Below, in pieces: positions 54,226-62,744 of a stretch of 64,000 nucleotides of DNA. The stretch comes from JBBRHQ01 sp963815645. Its GTDB lineage: Bacteria; Actinomycetota; Thermoleophilia; Solirubrobacterales; 70-9. The notes below the pieces were generated by a model. That model was not told the origin of the DNA and did not search any database. It worked only from the letters and a program-made list of their open reading frames with translations. The translations under genes were made by a program, and so were the position numbers. The DNA lies in contig CAWFHL010000001.1 of NCBI GenBank assembly GCA_963815645.1, positions 1,240,001-1,304,000 on the forward strand. The letters are read 5' to 3'. Positions within the stretch are counted from its first letter, which is position 1. The number at the start of each line of letters is the position of its first letter.

Positions 54226-55087
54226 GCGACGGGGCATCGGCCGCGGGCTGGCGGCGATCCTCCCCGAGGCGGAATCCGGCGGCTCCGAGTTGCGCGAGCT
54301 CCCGGTCTCGCTTATCAAGCCCAACCCGAACCAGCCGCGCACCACATTCGACCCCGAAACCCTCGCCGGTCTCGCTTCCTCGATCGAGGTCAGCGGAGTC
54401 GTGCAGCCGCTGCTGGTCCGCCCTCTCGCCGATGGAAGCTACGAGTTGATAGCCGGGGAGCGCCGCTGGCGGGCCGCCCGGCAGGCCGGGCTGGAGCGGG
54501 TGCCGGCGGTGATCCGCGACTCCGGCGAGGCCGAGCGCCTGCAGACAGCGCTGATCGAGAACATGGTCCGCGAGGACCTCAACCCGGTCGAGGAGGCCCG
54601 CGCCTGCGCGGCCCTGGTCGAGGACCTCGGGCTCTCCAAGGAGGACCTCGCCCGCCGGGTCGGCCGCAGCCGCCCCGCGGTGTCCAATCTGATCCGTCTC
54701 CTCGACCTGCCCGACGAGGCCCTCGACCTGCTCGAATCGGGCCAGCTCAGCGAGGGCCATGGACGCGCGGTGCTCACGGTCCGCGGCAACGACCACCGCC
54801 GCCGCATCGCCCGCTCTGCGGCGAGCCATGGTTGGTCGGTGCGGGAGACCGAAAGACGCGCCAAGCTGGCTGGCCAGCCAAGGGCTCGCACAGGTCAATC
54901 CCCAATTCGCGTCAGCGCCGAGGAAGCGGCGGCCATGCGGGAGGCTGAGGAGAGGCTCGAGGCGGCTCTCGGGCGGGAGGTGAAGCTGCGTCGGCGGGCC
55001 GGTGAGCTGGTCGCCGAGATTCACTTCGACGAGCTCGACGAGGTGGAGGCGACCAGCCGCTCGATCGAGCTCCGGCGGGGCCGCTGA
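54218..55087 (+). CDS. parB: Chromosome partitioning protein ParB (Spo0J)
   Basis: 289 residues from GTG. N-terminal region RRGIGRGLAAIL (ParA-stimulating), CTPase/ParB domain: LPVSLIKPNPNQPRTTFDPETLAGLASSIEVSGVVQPLLVRP and the GERRWRAARQAGL box; NMVREDLNPVEEARACAALVEDLGLSKEDLARRVGRSRPAVSNLIRLLDLPDEALDLLESGQLSEGHGRA is the helix-turn-helix. C-terminal dimerisation segment is present. It should bind parS, for which a candidate lies at 51004. Confidence 0.95.
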   Translation: MAERRGIGRGLAAILPEAESGGSELRELPVSLIKPNPNQPRTTFDPETLAGLASSIEVSGVVQPLLVRPLADGSYELIAGERRWRAARQAGLERVPAVIRDSGEAERLQTALIENMVREDLNPVEEARACAALVEDLGLSKEDLARRVGRSRPAVSNLIRLLDLPDEALDLLESGQLSEGHGRAVLTVRGNDHRRRIARSAASHGWSVRETERRAKLAGQPRARTGQSPIRVSAEEAAAMREAEERLEAALGREVKLRRRAGELVAEIHFDELDEVEATSRSIELRRGR

Positions 55088-55132
55088 AGCTTTTTCTGCC
55101 CCCCCGACGGCCGCTATCATCGCCGTCCCTCG

Positions 55133-55206
<74 letters not shown>

Positions 55207-55239
55207 TGTGAGAATCCCCTGCAGGGGGTGGCGGATTTC

Positions 55240-55445
55240 GATCGTTTCGAGGAAAGTGCCCGCGCTCTGGGGTCTCCGAGGCGAAGCCTCGGCCTGGGAC
55301 CCGCGCCCAGCCTGATCGCTCCCAGCTCGATCGCGTGGCTGTAGAGCCAGGAGCGATCAACCCCGAACCGCTGTGGGCAGGGCCACGCGGGAACCTGCTT
55401 TTGCCGAGATGGCCTCGGCGCCATCGATCACCCGCTGGAAATTGC
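55240..55445 (-). pseudogene. Remnant of a helix-turn-helix (excisionase-like) protein beside tRNA-Ile
   Basis: On the minus strand one frame has VIDGAEAISAKAGSRVALPTA and a second has QRFGVDRSWLYSHAIELGAIRLGAGPRPRLRLG, a small winged-helix DNA-binding pattern (FGVDRSWLYSHAIELGAIRLG) like those beside integrases in actinobacteria. The two frames are joined by an indel near 55375. No integrase is seen. Its location directly after the tRNA 3' end suggests an old integration scar. Confidence 0.45.
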
Positions 55446-55456
55446 CTCGCCCTCGA

Positions 55457-56299
55457 CTACTTCGTCCCCACCACTCCCGAGTGGCACTTCGCGGCGTGCC
55501 GCACGAGGAGCCGATCGATGAACACGGCCGAGTCATATTGCCGATCTCCCTGGTCGAAGATCGACAGGGTGAGGAGGTGCGAGCCGGGCTTGATCCGGGT
55601 CGAGGCGCGCAGCTTCCTGGTCGCCGCGTCATAGGTCGTGCCCTTCGCCCTTCCTCGTGAGACCCGGGCGACGCCGGCGCCGTTGACGCTGATCAGCTTG
55701 CCGTTGGCCGTGGTCGCGAAGTTCCCCGGAGCGTGGATCGTCGGATTGACCTTGCCCGAGGCGTTCCACCTCGCGACGCCGAGCTCGGCAATGAATGCAT
55801 CGTTGTACTTCGTTCCGACGAACTCGGGGAACTCCTCTGAGAGGAACTTGAACCGGAAGGAGAGGCAGTTATCGCCCTTGGGAACCTTGACGCGGATCCT
55901 CCACATGGTCACATCCCGGGCGCCGCGAATCTTCAGGCCGCCGTCCTTACAGCCGCTGAACGGTTTCGTGTTCGGGTTGTCCGCCAGCCTCGCGCAGCCG
56001 GTCGTGAGGATTGCGAAGGCGTGACCGCGGCGGGGGAACCCGACCAGCCGCTTGCGCGAGATCGCCACCGGGTCATTCCCCGGCGGCACGGTGACGAACT
56101 TCGCCCGCACCAAGAGGTGCTTGTTGCCCTCGAAGATCGCCCGCGCCAGGTGGGTGGCGCCGGCGTTCGAGCGCGAGACCGCCCTGATCGCGTGCCTGCC
56201 CCCATTGCTCAGAGCCATGCCGGCGCTGGCGAGCGCCACCACGGCAATCCCGGCAAGGAGAAATGCGCCGACGTGGCGGCGTCTGTGCGGACGGTCCAT
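55457..56299 (-). CDS. Secreted choice-of-anchor L domain protein
   Basis: 280 residues. Signal peptide MDRPHRRRHVGAFLLAGIAVVALASAGMALS. The mature part has THLARAIFEGNKHLLVRAKFV (start of the domain), FAILTTGCARLADNPNTKPFSGCKDGG, CLSFRFKFLSEEFPEFVGTKYNDAFIAELG (hallmark of the choice-of-anchor L fold) and LRASTRIKPGSHLLTLSIFDQGDRQYDSAVFIDRL. Several Cys pairs may form disulfides. No C-terminal anchor. A strong AAGGAGG precedes the ATG at 56299 by 6 nt. Function unknown; beta-sandwich surface proteins. Confidence 0.7.
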   Translation of the reverse strand: MDRPHRRRHVGAFLLAGIAVVALASAGMALSNGGRHAIRAVSRSNAGATHLARAIFEGNKHLLVRAKFVTVPPGNDPVAISRKRLVGFPRRGHAFAILTTGCARLADNPNTKPFSGCKDGGLKIRGARDVTMWRIRVKVPKGDNCLSFRFKFLSEEFPEFVGTKYNDAFIAELGVARWNASGKVNPTIHAPGNFATTANGKLISVNGAGVARVSRGRAKGTTYDAATRKLRASTRIKPGSHLLTLSIFDQGDRQYDSAVFIDRLLVRHAAKCHSGVVGTK

Positions 56300-56459
56300 C
56301 TTCTACCTCCTTAGGTGTGGCGGACCACCGCCCCCCGGCAGCCGTCCCGTGAAGCGCAACCCCCCCTTGCCAACCCCCCCTTGCGCCTGATAGCACCCTA
56401 CCGCATAGACCGAGGAGTTCCCGTACGGCCTCGCCGGGCGCCGCTGCGGTTCCAAGGCC

Positions 56460-56936
56460 CTAGCCCAGCAGCTTTGCCTTCTGCGCAGCGAACTCGTCAT
56501 CGGTCAGAAGGCCCTGCAGGCGAAGATCGGCGAGCTGCTTGATCTGCTCAACGGTGTCCTGAGCGCCGGCAGCGGCCGGCGCTTCCGGGGTGTCCATGCC
56601 GACGAACGTTTCCGCGACATCACCGAAGAGCTGGCGCATCGTCGCCCGACCCTGGTCGTCGGACACGGTCGCGTACGCCCACAGCCTCGGGTTCTGTGCG
56701 TCGTACCAGATCGGGTAGCGATCGCCCTGGCGGGGGATCTCCACCCTCGAGACCGTCGTCGTCTTCTCGACGTCAAATGCCGACCCGCCGTCAATCGGCT
56801 CAACCCGGAAAATCATCTTCACCCTCGGGTTGTCGTTGATCGTCGTCCCCGTGTCCTTTACCCCGAGCACGGTGCCGGCGCCTTTGGAGCCGGTCGCGAA
56901 CAGCTCCTCGGCTTTTCTCCTCCTGCTTTTGAACAT
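56460..56936 (-). CDS. SHOCT-domain protein
   Basis: 158 residues from MFKSRRRKAEELFATGSKGAGTVLGVKDTGTTINDNPRVKMIFRVEP, a domain similar to DUF3592-type intracellular beta folds, then a linker (VGMDTPEAPAAAGAQ) and the C-terminal SHOCT helix-hairpin VEQIKQLADLRLQGLLTDDEFAAQKAKLLG. No transmembrane segment. SHOCT domains are short oligomerisation-like tails common in actinobacteria; role unknown. Confidence 0.75.
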   Translation of the reverse strand: MFKSRRRKAEELFATGSKGAGTVLGVKDTGTTINDNPRVKMIFRVEPIDGGSAFDVEKTTTVSRVEIPRQGDRYPIWYDAQNPRLWAYATVSDDQGRATMRQLFGDVAETFVGMDTPEAPAAAGAQDTVEQIKQLADLRLQGLLTDDEFAAQKAKLLG

Positions 56937-56949
56937 TCCCATGGGACCG

Positions 56950-57340
56950 AGCCTAAACGGACCGGTCGGGCACCGACAGTGGGTTCGGCGAACGTTCGAC
57001 CCCTAGTCTGGCCCAGTGCGAGGAAGGGCTCTGCCGGCCGCTGGGCCGCAACCTCCGCGTAGGCGTTATCGGACAGGGCCGGGGCGGGACCGAGGACGTC
57101 GGGAGAGGAGAGGCTGGCGTCGTAAAAATCGAGCTTCCCGGAGAGGCTGTAGAGCCCGCTGTCCGTAGCGAAGGCGCCCCCAATCCCCGGGGCGAAGATC
57201 CTCTTGTAACCGGAAGTGTCGGCAAGCCTGAAGATCACGTCCAGCGCGTAATGGTTGGTCGCCACCAGCGGCCCGGTTCCCAGCTGCACGCCGCTTCCCT
57301 TCGGAAAGGTGAGGACCCTCGCCGGGTGGCACCCGCCCAT
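56950..57340 (-). pseudogene. Fragment resembling a concanavalin/LamG-like secreted domain
   Basis: The frame reads VQLGTGPLVATNHYALDVIFRLADTSGYKRIFAPGIGGAFATDSGLYSLSGKLDFYDASLSS then SDNAYAEVAAQ. The pattern FRLADTSGYKRI...DSGLYSLSGKLDFY is like beta-sandwich domains in secreted proteins. No signal peptide or complete ends; the continuing frame runs into the SHOCT gene antisense-free region. Likely a remnant. Confidence 0.3.
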
Positions 57341-57441
57341 CTCAGCGTCCCCCTCCGCAACACCTGGCCAAGGCCAACGGAGCGTATCCGGCTCTCTGAG
57401 CGCACCTATAATCGGATCTCGTCCCCGCTTGGAGAGCTCTC

Positions 57442-57933
57442 TTGCAGCAGATGCAGATCTACGGTGTCAGCTTCGACATGGTCGGCAAGCAGCCGATCGT
57501 CCTGCTGAAGACGGTCGACGGCAACAAGTTCCTGCCGATCTGGATCGGGCATCCGGAGGCGGCGGCGATCCTGATGAAGCTGCAGGGCGCCTCGACCCCG
57601 CGGCCGATGACCCACGACCTGCTCTCCGACATGCTCGACCAACTCGACGCGAAGTGCGAGCGGGTCTCGGTGACCGAACTCCGCGACAACACGTTCTTCG
57701 CCTCGATCACGATCTCGGTCAACGGCTCGGAGATGGACATCGATTCGCGCCCTTCGGACGCGCTCGCCCTGGCGGTGCGGGTCTCCGCCCCGATCTTCGC
57801 CGCCGAGGACGTGATCGAGGAGTCGGCGATCGAGTTCGAGCATGAGGTGGAGGACACCGAGGAGGTCGTCGAGAAGTTCAAGGACTTCCTCGACGAGGTC
57901 TCCCCCGAGGACTTCGCCCAGGGCGAGGAGTAG
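57442..57933 (+). CDS. Bifunctional nuclease (BFN) domain protein
   Basis: 163 residues. TTG start with GGAG 7 nt upstream (an ATG at 57451 is alternative). DUF151/BFN domain: IYGVSFDMVGKQPIVLLKTVDGNKFLPIWIGHPEAAAILMKLQGASTPRPMTHDLLSDMLDQLDAKCERVSVTELRDNTFFASITISVNGSEMDIDSRPSDALALAVRVSAPIFAAEDVIEES. PIWIG and SRPSDALALAVR are diagnostic. Acidic C-terminal tail. Plant homologues have nuclease activity; bacterial role unclear. Convergent with ddl copy 2. Confidence 0.92.
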   Translation: MQQMQIYGVSFDMVGKQPIVLLKTVDGNKFLPIWIGHPEAAAILMKLQGASTPRPMTHDLLSDMLDQLDAKCERVSVTELRDNTFFASITISVNGSEMDIDSRPSDALALAVRVSAPIFAAEDVIEESAIEFEHEVEDTEEVVEKFKDFLDEVSPEDFAQGEE

Positions 57934-57939
57934 CAGGCA

Positions 57940-58884
57940 TCAGCGCCCTGCCGTGAGGGCGCCCCGCTCCACGGCCAGGTCGAGGATCCTCCCGACCAGG
58001 GGCTCGAAGCCGATCCCGGCCGCCTCAGCGGCCTGCGGCAAGAGGCTGGTGTCGGTCAGCCCGGGGATCGCGTTCACCTCGAGAACCTGCGGCCCGTCCC
58101 CGCCAAGCATCAGGTCTACCCTGGAGAACCCGGAGCAGGCGAGCACCTCGTAGGCGCTGGAAGCGACCCCGGTGACGGCCCGCTCGGTCTCGGCATCGAG
58201 CTCCGCCGGGCAGACGAATGAGGTGCGGCCGATCTCGTAGCGGGCCTCGAAGTCGTAGGCGTCGCTCTCCTGGGGGATCACCTCGACGACGGGCAACGGC
58301 TCGGAGCCGATCATCCCGACCGCCAGCTCCCTCCCCTCGACGAAGCGCTCGAGCAGCACCCGGCCCCCGTAGCTGAACGCAGCGACCAGAGCCGCAGGCA
58401 GCTCTGAGGCTTCCGAGGCGAACTTGACCCCGAGCGAAGAGCCCTGGCTGGCGGGCTTGACGACGAGCGGGAAGCCGAGCCGGGCGCCGATTTCCTCCAG
58501 CGCGTCGGCGGCCCCAAGCTCGGCGAAGGCGGTCTCGTTGAAAGCGAACCAGTCCGGAGTCGGGACCCCCGCCTCGCGGAGCATGTGCTTGGCGGCGACC
58601 TTGTCCATGCAGCGGGCGCAGGCGGCGACCCCGGGCCCGGTGTAGGGAATGCCGAGGATCTCCAGCAGCTCCTGCACGGTGCCGTCCTCGCCGCCCGGCC
58701 CGTGCATGGCGATGAAGGCCACCTCGGGCCGCTCCGCGGTGAGGCGCTCGACCAGGTCGGAGCCGACGTCGAGCTCGACGACCCCGTGACCGAGGCGCTC
58801 GAGTGCGTCGACCACCCGGGCGGCGGAGCGCAGCGAGACCCCGCGCTCGAGCGAGCGCCCCCCTTTCAACACCGCGACCTTCAC
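57940..58884 (-). CDS. D-alanine--D-alanine ligase (copy 2)
   Basis: 314-residue ATP-grasp ligase: MKVAVLKGGRSLERGVSLRSAARV, VAFIAMHGPGGEDGTVQELLE, YTGPGVAACARCMDKVAAKHMLREAGVPTP, LVVKPASQGSSLGVKF, DAYDFEARYEIGRTSFVCPAEL and LEVNAIPGLTDTSLLPQAAEAAG. It is shorter than copy 1, lacking the omega-like insertion after the first strand, as in DdlB-type. Intact. ATGA overlap with the upstream aminotransferase suggests co-transcription. May be the main ligase or one for a different second residue. Confidence 0.9.
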   Translation of the reverse strand: MKVAVLKGGRSLERGVSLRSAARVVDALERLGHGVVELDVGSDLVERLTAERPEVAFIAMHGPGGEDGTVQELLEILGIPYTGPGVAACARCMDKVAAKHMLREAGVPTPDWFAFNETAFAELGAADALEEIGARLGFPLVVKPASQGSSLGVKFASEASELPAALVAAFSYGGRVLLERFVEGRELAVGMIGSEPLPVVEVIPQESDAYDFEARYEIGRTSFVCPAELDAETERAVTGVASSAYEVLACSGFSRVDLMLGGDGPQVLEVNAIPGLTDTSLLPQAAEAAGIGFEPLVGRILDLAVERGALTAGR

Positions 58885-60311
58885 CCGCCCCCCTCGCCGG
58901 TGCGTGGGAAGGGCAAGACGTCGGCCTGCGGCTCTTCGGAACCGATGCCCGGCACCTCCTCCGCTTCGCGTCCGGGGGTGCCGGGGTTGCGGGTGGGTTG
59001 GGCATTGTCCTGCTCCTGCGGAATGAGCTGATGCTCGCCGGTCAGGGTCTCGTAGAGCTCGACCTGCTCGGCGACCACGGCGCCGATGCGGCGGATCCCC
59101 TCGCGGATCTCCTCCTCGTCGACCCCGGAGAAGTTGAGCCGCATCGAGTTGGTGCCGCGGCCCTCCTCGACGAAGGCGGCCTGGCCGGGGACGAAGGCGA
59201 CGTTCTCGCCCAGAGCCTTGGCCAGCAGGTCGCTGGTGTCGATGTAGCCGGGAAGGGTCGCCCAGATGAACAGCCCGCCGGCCGGCTCGGTCCAGCTCGC
59301 CTGCTGCGGGAAGTGGCGCTGCAGGGAGGAGAGCATCGCGTCGCGCCGCTCGCGGTAAATCCCGACCAGGCTGGACACGTAGTCCTGCCAGTCCTCCTGT
59401 GTGAAGTACTCGCGGACGAAGTACTGGGTCAGGGTCGAGGTGCAGAGATCGGCGGCCTGCTTGCCGAGCACCAGCTTCTCCATCACGGGTGGCGGGGCTA
59501 CCGCCCAGCCGAGCCGGATCCCCGGGGAGAGGATCTTCGAGAGGGTGCCGACGTAGACGACATAGTCGCCGCCGTCGAGCTGGTAGAGCGGCGGCAGCGG
59601 ATCACCCTCATAGCGCAGCAGGCCGTAGGGATTGTCCTCGATGACCAGCAGCTCGTGCTCGCCAGCCAGCTCGACCAGTCGCCGGCGGCGCTGCAGCGAG
59701 AGCGTCGTCCCGGAGGGGTTCTGGAAGCTCGGCACCGAGTAGATGAACTTCGGTCGTCGTCCGGCTGAGGCGAGCTCGCCGAGGGCCCGCTCGAGCAGGT
59801 CCATCCGCATCCCTTCCTCGTCGCACTCGACCTGGGTGACGTCGGCTTCATAGCTGCAGAAGACCGGGACCGCCCCCGGGTAGGTCGGCGCCTCGCAGAT
59901 CACCGGGTCGCCGGGGTCGACCAGCGTCTTGCAGAGGAGGTCGATCGCCTGCTGGCCTCCGGTCGTGACGAGCACGTCCTCGGGCTCGGCGAGCATCCCC
60001 TCGGCGGCCATCACCGAGGCGATGCACTCCTTGGTTTCCTCGAAGCCCTCGGTGGGCCCGTATTGGAGCGCCTCGGCCGCCGACTCCCGGGCTATCCGGG
60101 TCATCTGCGCCGCAAAGCTCGCCCGGGGGAAGGTCGAGGTGTCGGGTAGACCGCCGGCCAGGGAGATCACCTCGGGACGAGCCGTGATCGCCATCAGGTC
60201 GCGCATCGCGGAGGAGCGCATCACCCGGGTGCGCTCCGAGAACAGCGCCGCGTAGCGCTCAAGGTCCCGGGCGCTGGTGTGAGCCCGCCGCCTGTGGGGT
60301 GGCTCGACCAT
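58881..60311 (-). CDS. PLP-dependent aminotransferase (class I/II, 2-aminoadipate-type)
   Basis: 476 residues. No N-terminal GntR domain. ITARPEVISLAGGLPDTSTFP, YGPTEGFEETKECIASVM, VTTGGQQAIDLLCKTLVDPGDPVICEAPTYPGAV, YSVPSFQNPSGTTLSLQRR (PLP Asn and Pro), VIEDNPYGLLRYEG (Asp and Tyr), SKILSPGIRLGWAV (Schiff-base Lys) and MRLNFSGVDEEEIREGIRRIG. Acidic Pro-rich C-terminal extension. Pairing with Ddl suggests amino-acid metabolism feeding the wall (inference); family members transaminate aromatic, aminoadipate or branched substrates. Confidence 0.88.
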   Translation of the reverse strand: MVEPPHRRRAHTSARDLERYAALFSERTRVMRSSAMRDLMAITARPEVISLAGGLPDTSTFPRASFAAQMTRIARESAAEALQYGPTEGFEETKECIASVMAAEGMLAEPEDVLVTTGGQQAIDLLCKTLVDPGDPVICEAPTYPGAVPVFCSYEADVTQVECDEEGMRMDLLERALGELASAGRRPKFIYSVPSFQNPSGTTLSLQRRRRLVELAGEHELLVIEDNPYGLLRYEGDPLPPLYQLDGGDYVVYVGTLSKILSPGIRLGWAVAPPPVMEKLVLGKQAADLCTSTLTQYFVREYFTQEDWQDYVSSLVGIYRERRDAMLSSLQRHFPQQASWTEPAGGLFIWATLPGYIDTSDLLAKALGENVAFVPGQAAFVEEGRGTNSMRLNFSGVDEEEIREGIRRIGAVVAEQVELYETLTGEHQLIPQEQDNAQPTRNPGTPGREAEEVPGIGSEEPQADVLPFPRTGEGGG

Positions 60312-60337
60312 CCGCCTAGGCTAGTTTGTCGAGCGGC

Positions 60338-60773
60338 ATGGACCTCTTCCTAGGCATCTGCCAAGCCCTCGGGATCGGACTCGCCGTCGGCGCCCTGTGC
60401 GGAGCGCCTGGGCCGGCGGGCGCCACGCACACCGGGCTGATCGCCCTGGCGGTCGCTCCTCGGAGCCCTCGCCGGCGCCCTCTCGGCCTCGAGCGACGAC
60501 GTCTCCGTCGCAGCCGGAGCCATCGCCGGTGCTGCGGGCGGGCTACTGTCGGCGGTCGTGGTCGCCGATCTCGTCGCCGCCGCTCGCCGGCGGGAGGGGG
60601 GAGGAGCCGGTGGGATCGGCCTGATCGTCGTCGTTGCCGCGACCGTCCTGGCCGGTCTCTCGATCCTCTTCGGCCCGCTGGCGCTGATCGCCCTTGCCGG
60701 CTTGCTCTGGCTGGGAGCCGGCCGGCGCCGGCGCTCGCAGCGCAAGTACGAGGGCCTGCGCATCCTGCGGTGA
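60338..60773 (+). pseudogene. Small multi-helix membrane protein, one frameshift
   Basis: First frame MDLFLGICQALGIGLAVGALCGAPGPAGATHTGLIALAVA; after about 60455 the other frame continues LLGALAGALSASSDDVSVAAGAIAGAAGGLLSAVVVADLVAAARRR and GLIVVVAATVLAGLSILFGPLALIALAGLLWLGAGRRRR...YEGLRILR, ending at 60773. Three or four helices with a basic end. Length 3n+1 fits one extra base. Function unknown. Divergent from the aminotransferase and 25 bp before the phosphatase. Confidence 0.6.
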
Positions 60774-60798
60774 GCTGCGGCCCGGATCGGGGCGAGTG

Positions 60799-62325
60799 AT
60801 GCCGAAGAAGCTCGTCCTTTCATACATCGACTCGCTGCGAACCGACATGCTCGAGCTGGCGATCGGCAACGGCCAGGCGCCGACCCTCGCCAAGCTGGTC
60901 GATCGCGGCGTGCTGATCGAGGACTGCGTCTCCAGCTTCCCCTCGGTGACGCCTGTGGCCAACGCGGAGATGGTCACCGGGGTCGGAGCCGAGCGCCACT
61001 GGATCAGCGGCATGAACTGGTACCACCGGCTGGAGCGCCGCTACGTCGAGTACGGGTCCTCGTTCGAGGCCACCCGGGCCTTCGGGATCTTCCGCTCCCT
61101 GTATGACCTCGTCTACAACATGAACCTGGCCCACCTCAGCCCCGAAATCGAGACGCTGTTCGAATCGCTCGACGACGCGGGGTTGAGAACCGCCAGCACC
61201 CCGTTCCTGATCTACCGGGGCAGGCATCGCCATCAGGTCTCGCTCGACGGCCTGCTGCGGCGGGCGGTGGACGCAACCCGGCTGAAGTTCCGCCACCACA
61301 CCTGGGGCCCGGCGGAGCTGTTCTACGGCGAGCTCTACGCGAGCCGCCAGGTCCCATGCAAGCCGAGCTCGATCCCCGGGACCCGCGACGGCTACTCGGC
61401 CTGTTGCGCGGCGGAGCTCGCCGCGGCGGGCCTCTATGACTTCCTGCTCTTCTCGCTTCCCGACAACGACAACTACTCTCACCGCCACGGCCCCGGCGCC
61501 AGCCTCGAGTCGATCGCCAAAGCGGACCACTGTTTCGGCAAACTGATCGACGCATCCGGCGGCATGGACGGGTTCCTCGCCGACAACGCTTTGATCCTGA
61601 TGGCCGACCACGCCCACACCGCCGTTCACGCCGAGCTCCCGCTGGCCGATGCCCTGGGCAGGCGCTGGAACGTCCTGCAGCCTTCCGAGGATCGTCCTGA
61701 GGAGGCCGATCTCGCGGTCAGCCCCACCTCGCGGGCGGCCCACGTCTATCTCCTCGACCCCGCGCATCACCGCGTCCAGCACCACGCAGTCCGCTCGGAG
61801 CTGGCCGGGCTCGACGGAGTGGACATCGTCTGCTGGCTGGCGGGACCCGACGGCGCCCCGCTGGAGCGCCCGGAGCCCGGGATCGACACCACCGCGGCGA
61901 TCTCCGCGGTGGTCGAGCGCGAGGGCTCCGAGCTGCGGTTCCGTCCCGGCTCGCAGGTCTCCGACTTGCGCGGGGCCCGCTGGGATCTGAGCGGGGACAC
62001 CTCAGCGCTCGACGCGACGGTCGAGGATGGGGTGATCCGCAGCGATCAGTACCCGGACCCGCTCTCGCGGGTGTGGTCGGCTCTCTGCGCCCCGCACGCC
62101 GGCGACCTGCTCGTCTCGGCCGCGCTCGGATACGAGTGCGTCGACTGGGGCGGCTCGGCCCATCTCGGCGGAGGCAGCCACGGCTCGCTCCACCGCGGCG
62201 ACTCGCTCGGCCCGCTGCTGTTCGTCGGCTGCGGTCCCGAGAGTGCCGGCGAGCGGAGCCAGTGGAACCTGCGCGACGTCGCCGGAGTGGTGCTCGACCA
62301 CTTCGAGCTCGGGAGCCCGGCATGA
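60799..62325 (+). CDS. Alkaline-phosphatase-superfamily (phosphodiesterase/nucleotide pyrophosphatase-like) protein
   Basis: 508 residues from MPKKLVLSYIDSLRTDMLELAIGNGQAPTLAKLVDRG, with the metal/nucleophile pattern of the AP superfamily: first Asp in YIDSLR, likely nucleophile region SSFPSVTPVANAEMVTGV (Thr), and later DNDNYSHRHGP with metal-binding Asp/His, ALILMADHAHTAVH (Asp-His). No signal peptide, so cytoplasmic or peripheral. Similar proteins are type I phosphodiesterases acting on nucleotides or lipids. Overlaps gtrA by ATGA, suggesting a role in polyprenyl-linked glycan turnover (inference). Confidence 0.8.
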   Translation: MPKKLVLSYIDSLRTDMLELAIGNGQAPTLAKLVDRGVLIEDCVSSFPSVTPVANAEMVTGVGAERHWISGMNWYHRLERRYVEYGSSFEATRAFGIFRSLYDLVYNMNLAHLSPEIETLFESLDDAGLRTASTPFLIYRGRHRHQVSLDGLLRRAVDATRLKFRHHTWGPAELFYGELYASRQVPCKPSSIPGTRDGYSACCAAELAAAGLYDFLLFSLPDNDNYSHRHGPGASLESIAKADHCFGKLIDASGGMDGFLADNALILMADHAHTAVHAELPLADALGRRWNVLQPSEDRPEEADLAVSPTSRAAHVYLLDPAHHRVQHHAVRSELAGLDGVDIVCWLAGPDGAPLERPEPGIDTTAAISAVVEREGSELRFRPGSQVSDLRGARWDLSGDTSALDATVEDGVIRSDQYPDPLSRVWSALCAPHAGDLLVSAALGYECVDWGGSAHLGGGSHGSLHRGDSLGPLLFVGCGPESAGERSQWNLRDVAGVVLDHFELGSPA

Positions 62326-62744
62326 GCCCGGTGGCGACCGCCCGCCGGATCGGGGTCGGCGCGCGCCAGCCGGGCAACTGGGTGCAGCTTCTTCGCTTCG
62401 GACTGGTCGGCGTCTCCGGCTACGTGATCAACCTCGGCGTCTTCGCGCTCCTCCTTCAGGCCCTCTCCCTGCACTACGCGCTGGCGGCGGTCGGCGCCTT
62501 CGTCGTCGCCGTCTCCAGCAACTTCTACTGGAACCGTCATTGGACCTTTCGGGCCTCGAACGGACACGCCGGTTTCCAGGCGATCCGCTTCTTCACGGTC
62601 AGCATCTGCGCCCTCGGGATCAACCTGCTCGTGCTCGAGGCACTGATCGCCGCCGGCATCGGAGAGCTCCCCTCGCAGGCGATCGCGGTGGCGACCGCGA
62701 TGCCCTTCAATTTCGTGGGGAACAAGCTGTGGACGTTCTCCTAG
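62322..62744 (+). CDS. GtrA-family membrane protein
   Basis: 140 residues, four helices: VQLLRFGLVGVSGYVINLGVFALLLQAL, YALAAVGAFVVAVSSNFYWNRHWTFRAS, AIRFFTVSICALGINLLVLEALIAAGI and SQAIAVATAMPFNFVGNKLWTFS. The NRHWTF and NKLWTFS motifs are diagnostic of GtrA, which flips undecaprenyl-phosphate-linked glucose. ATG from the ATGA overlap with the phosphatase. Overlaps the next gene by 16 bp. Confidence 0.92.
   Translation: MSPVATARRIGVGARQPGNWVQLLRFGLVGVSGYVINLGVFALLLQALSLHYALAAVGAFVVAVSSNFYWNRHWTFRASNGHAGFQAIRFFTVSICALGINLLVLEALIAAGIGELPSQAIAVATAMPFNFVGNKLWTFS

Noticed and set aside
56340..56390. Repeated CCCCCCTTGC-like motifs
   Set aside because: Only two short GC-rich repeats in an intergenic gap; no spacer pattern, so not a CRISPR array.
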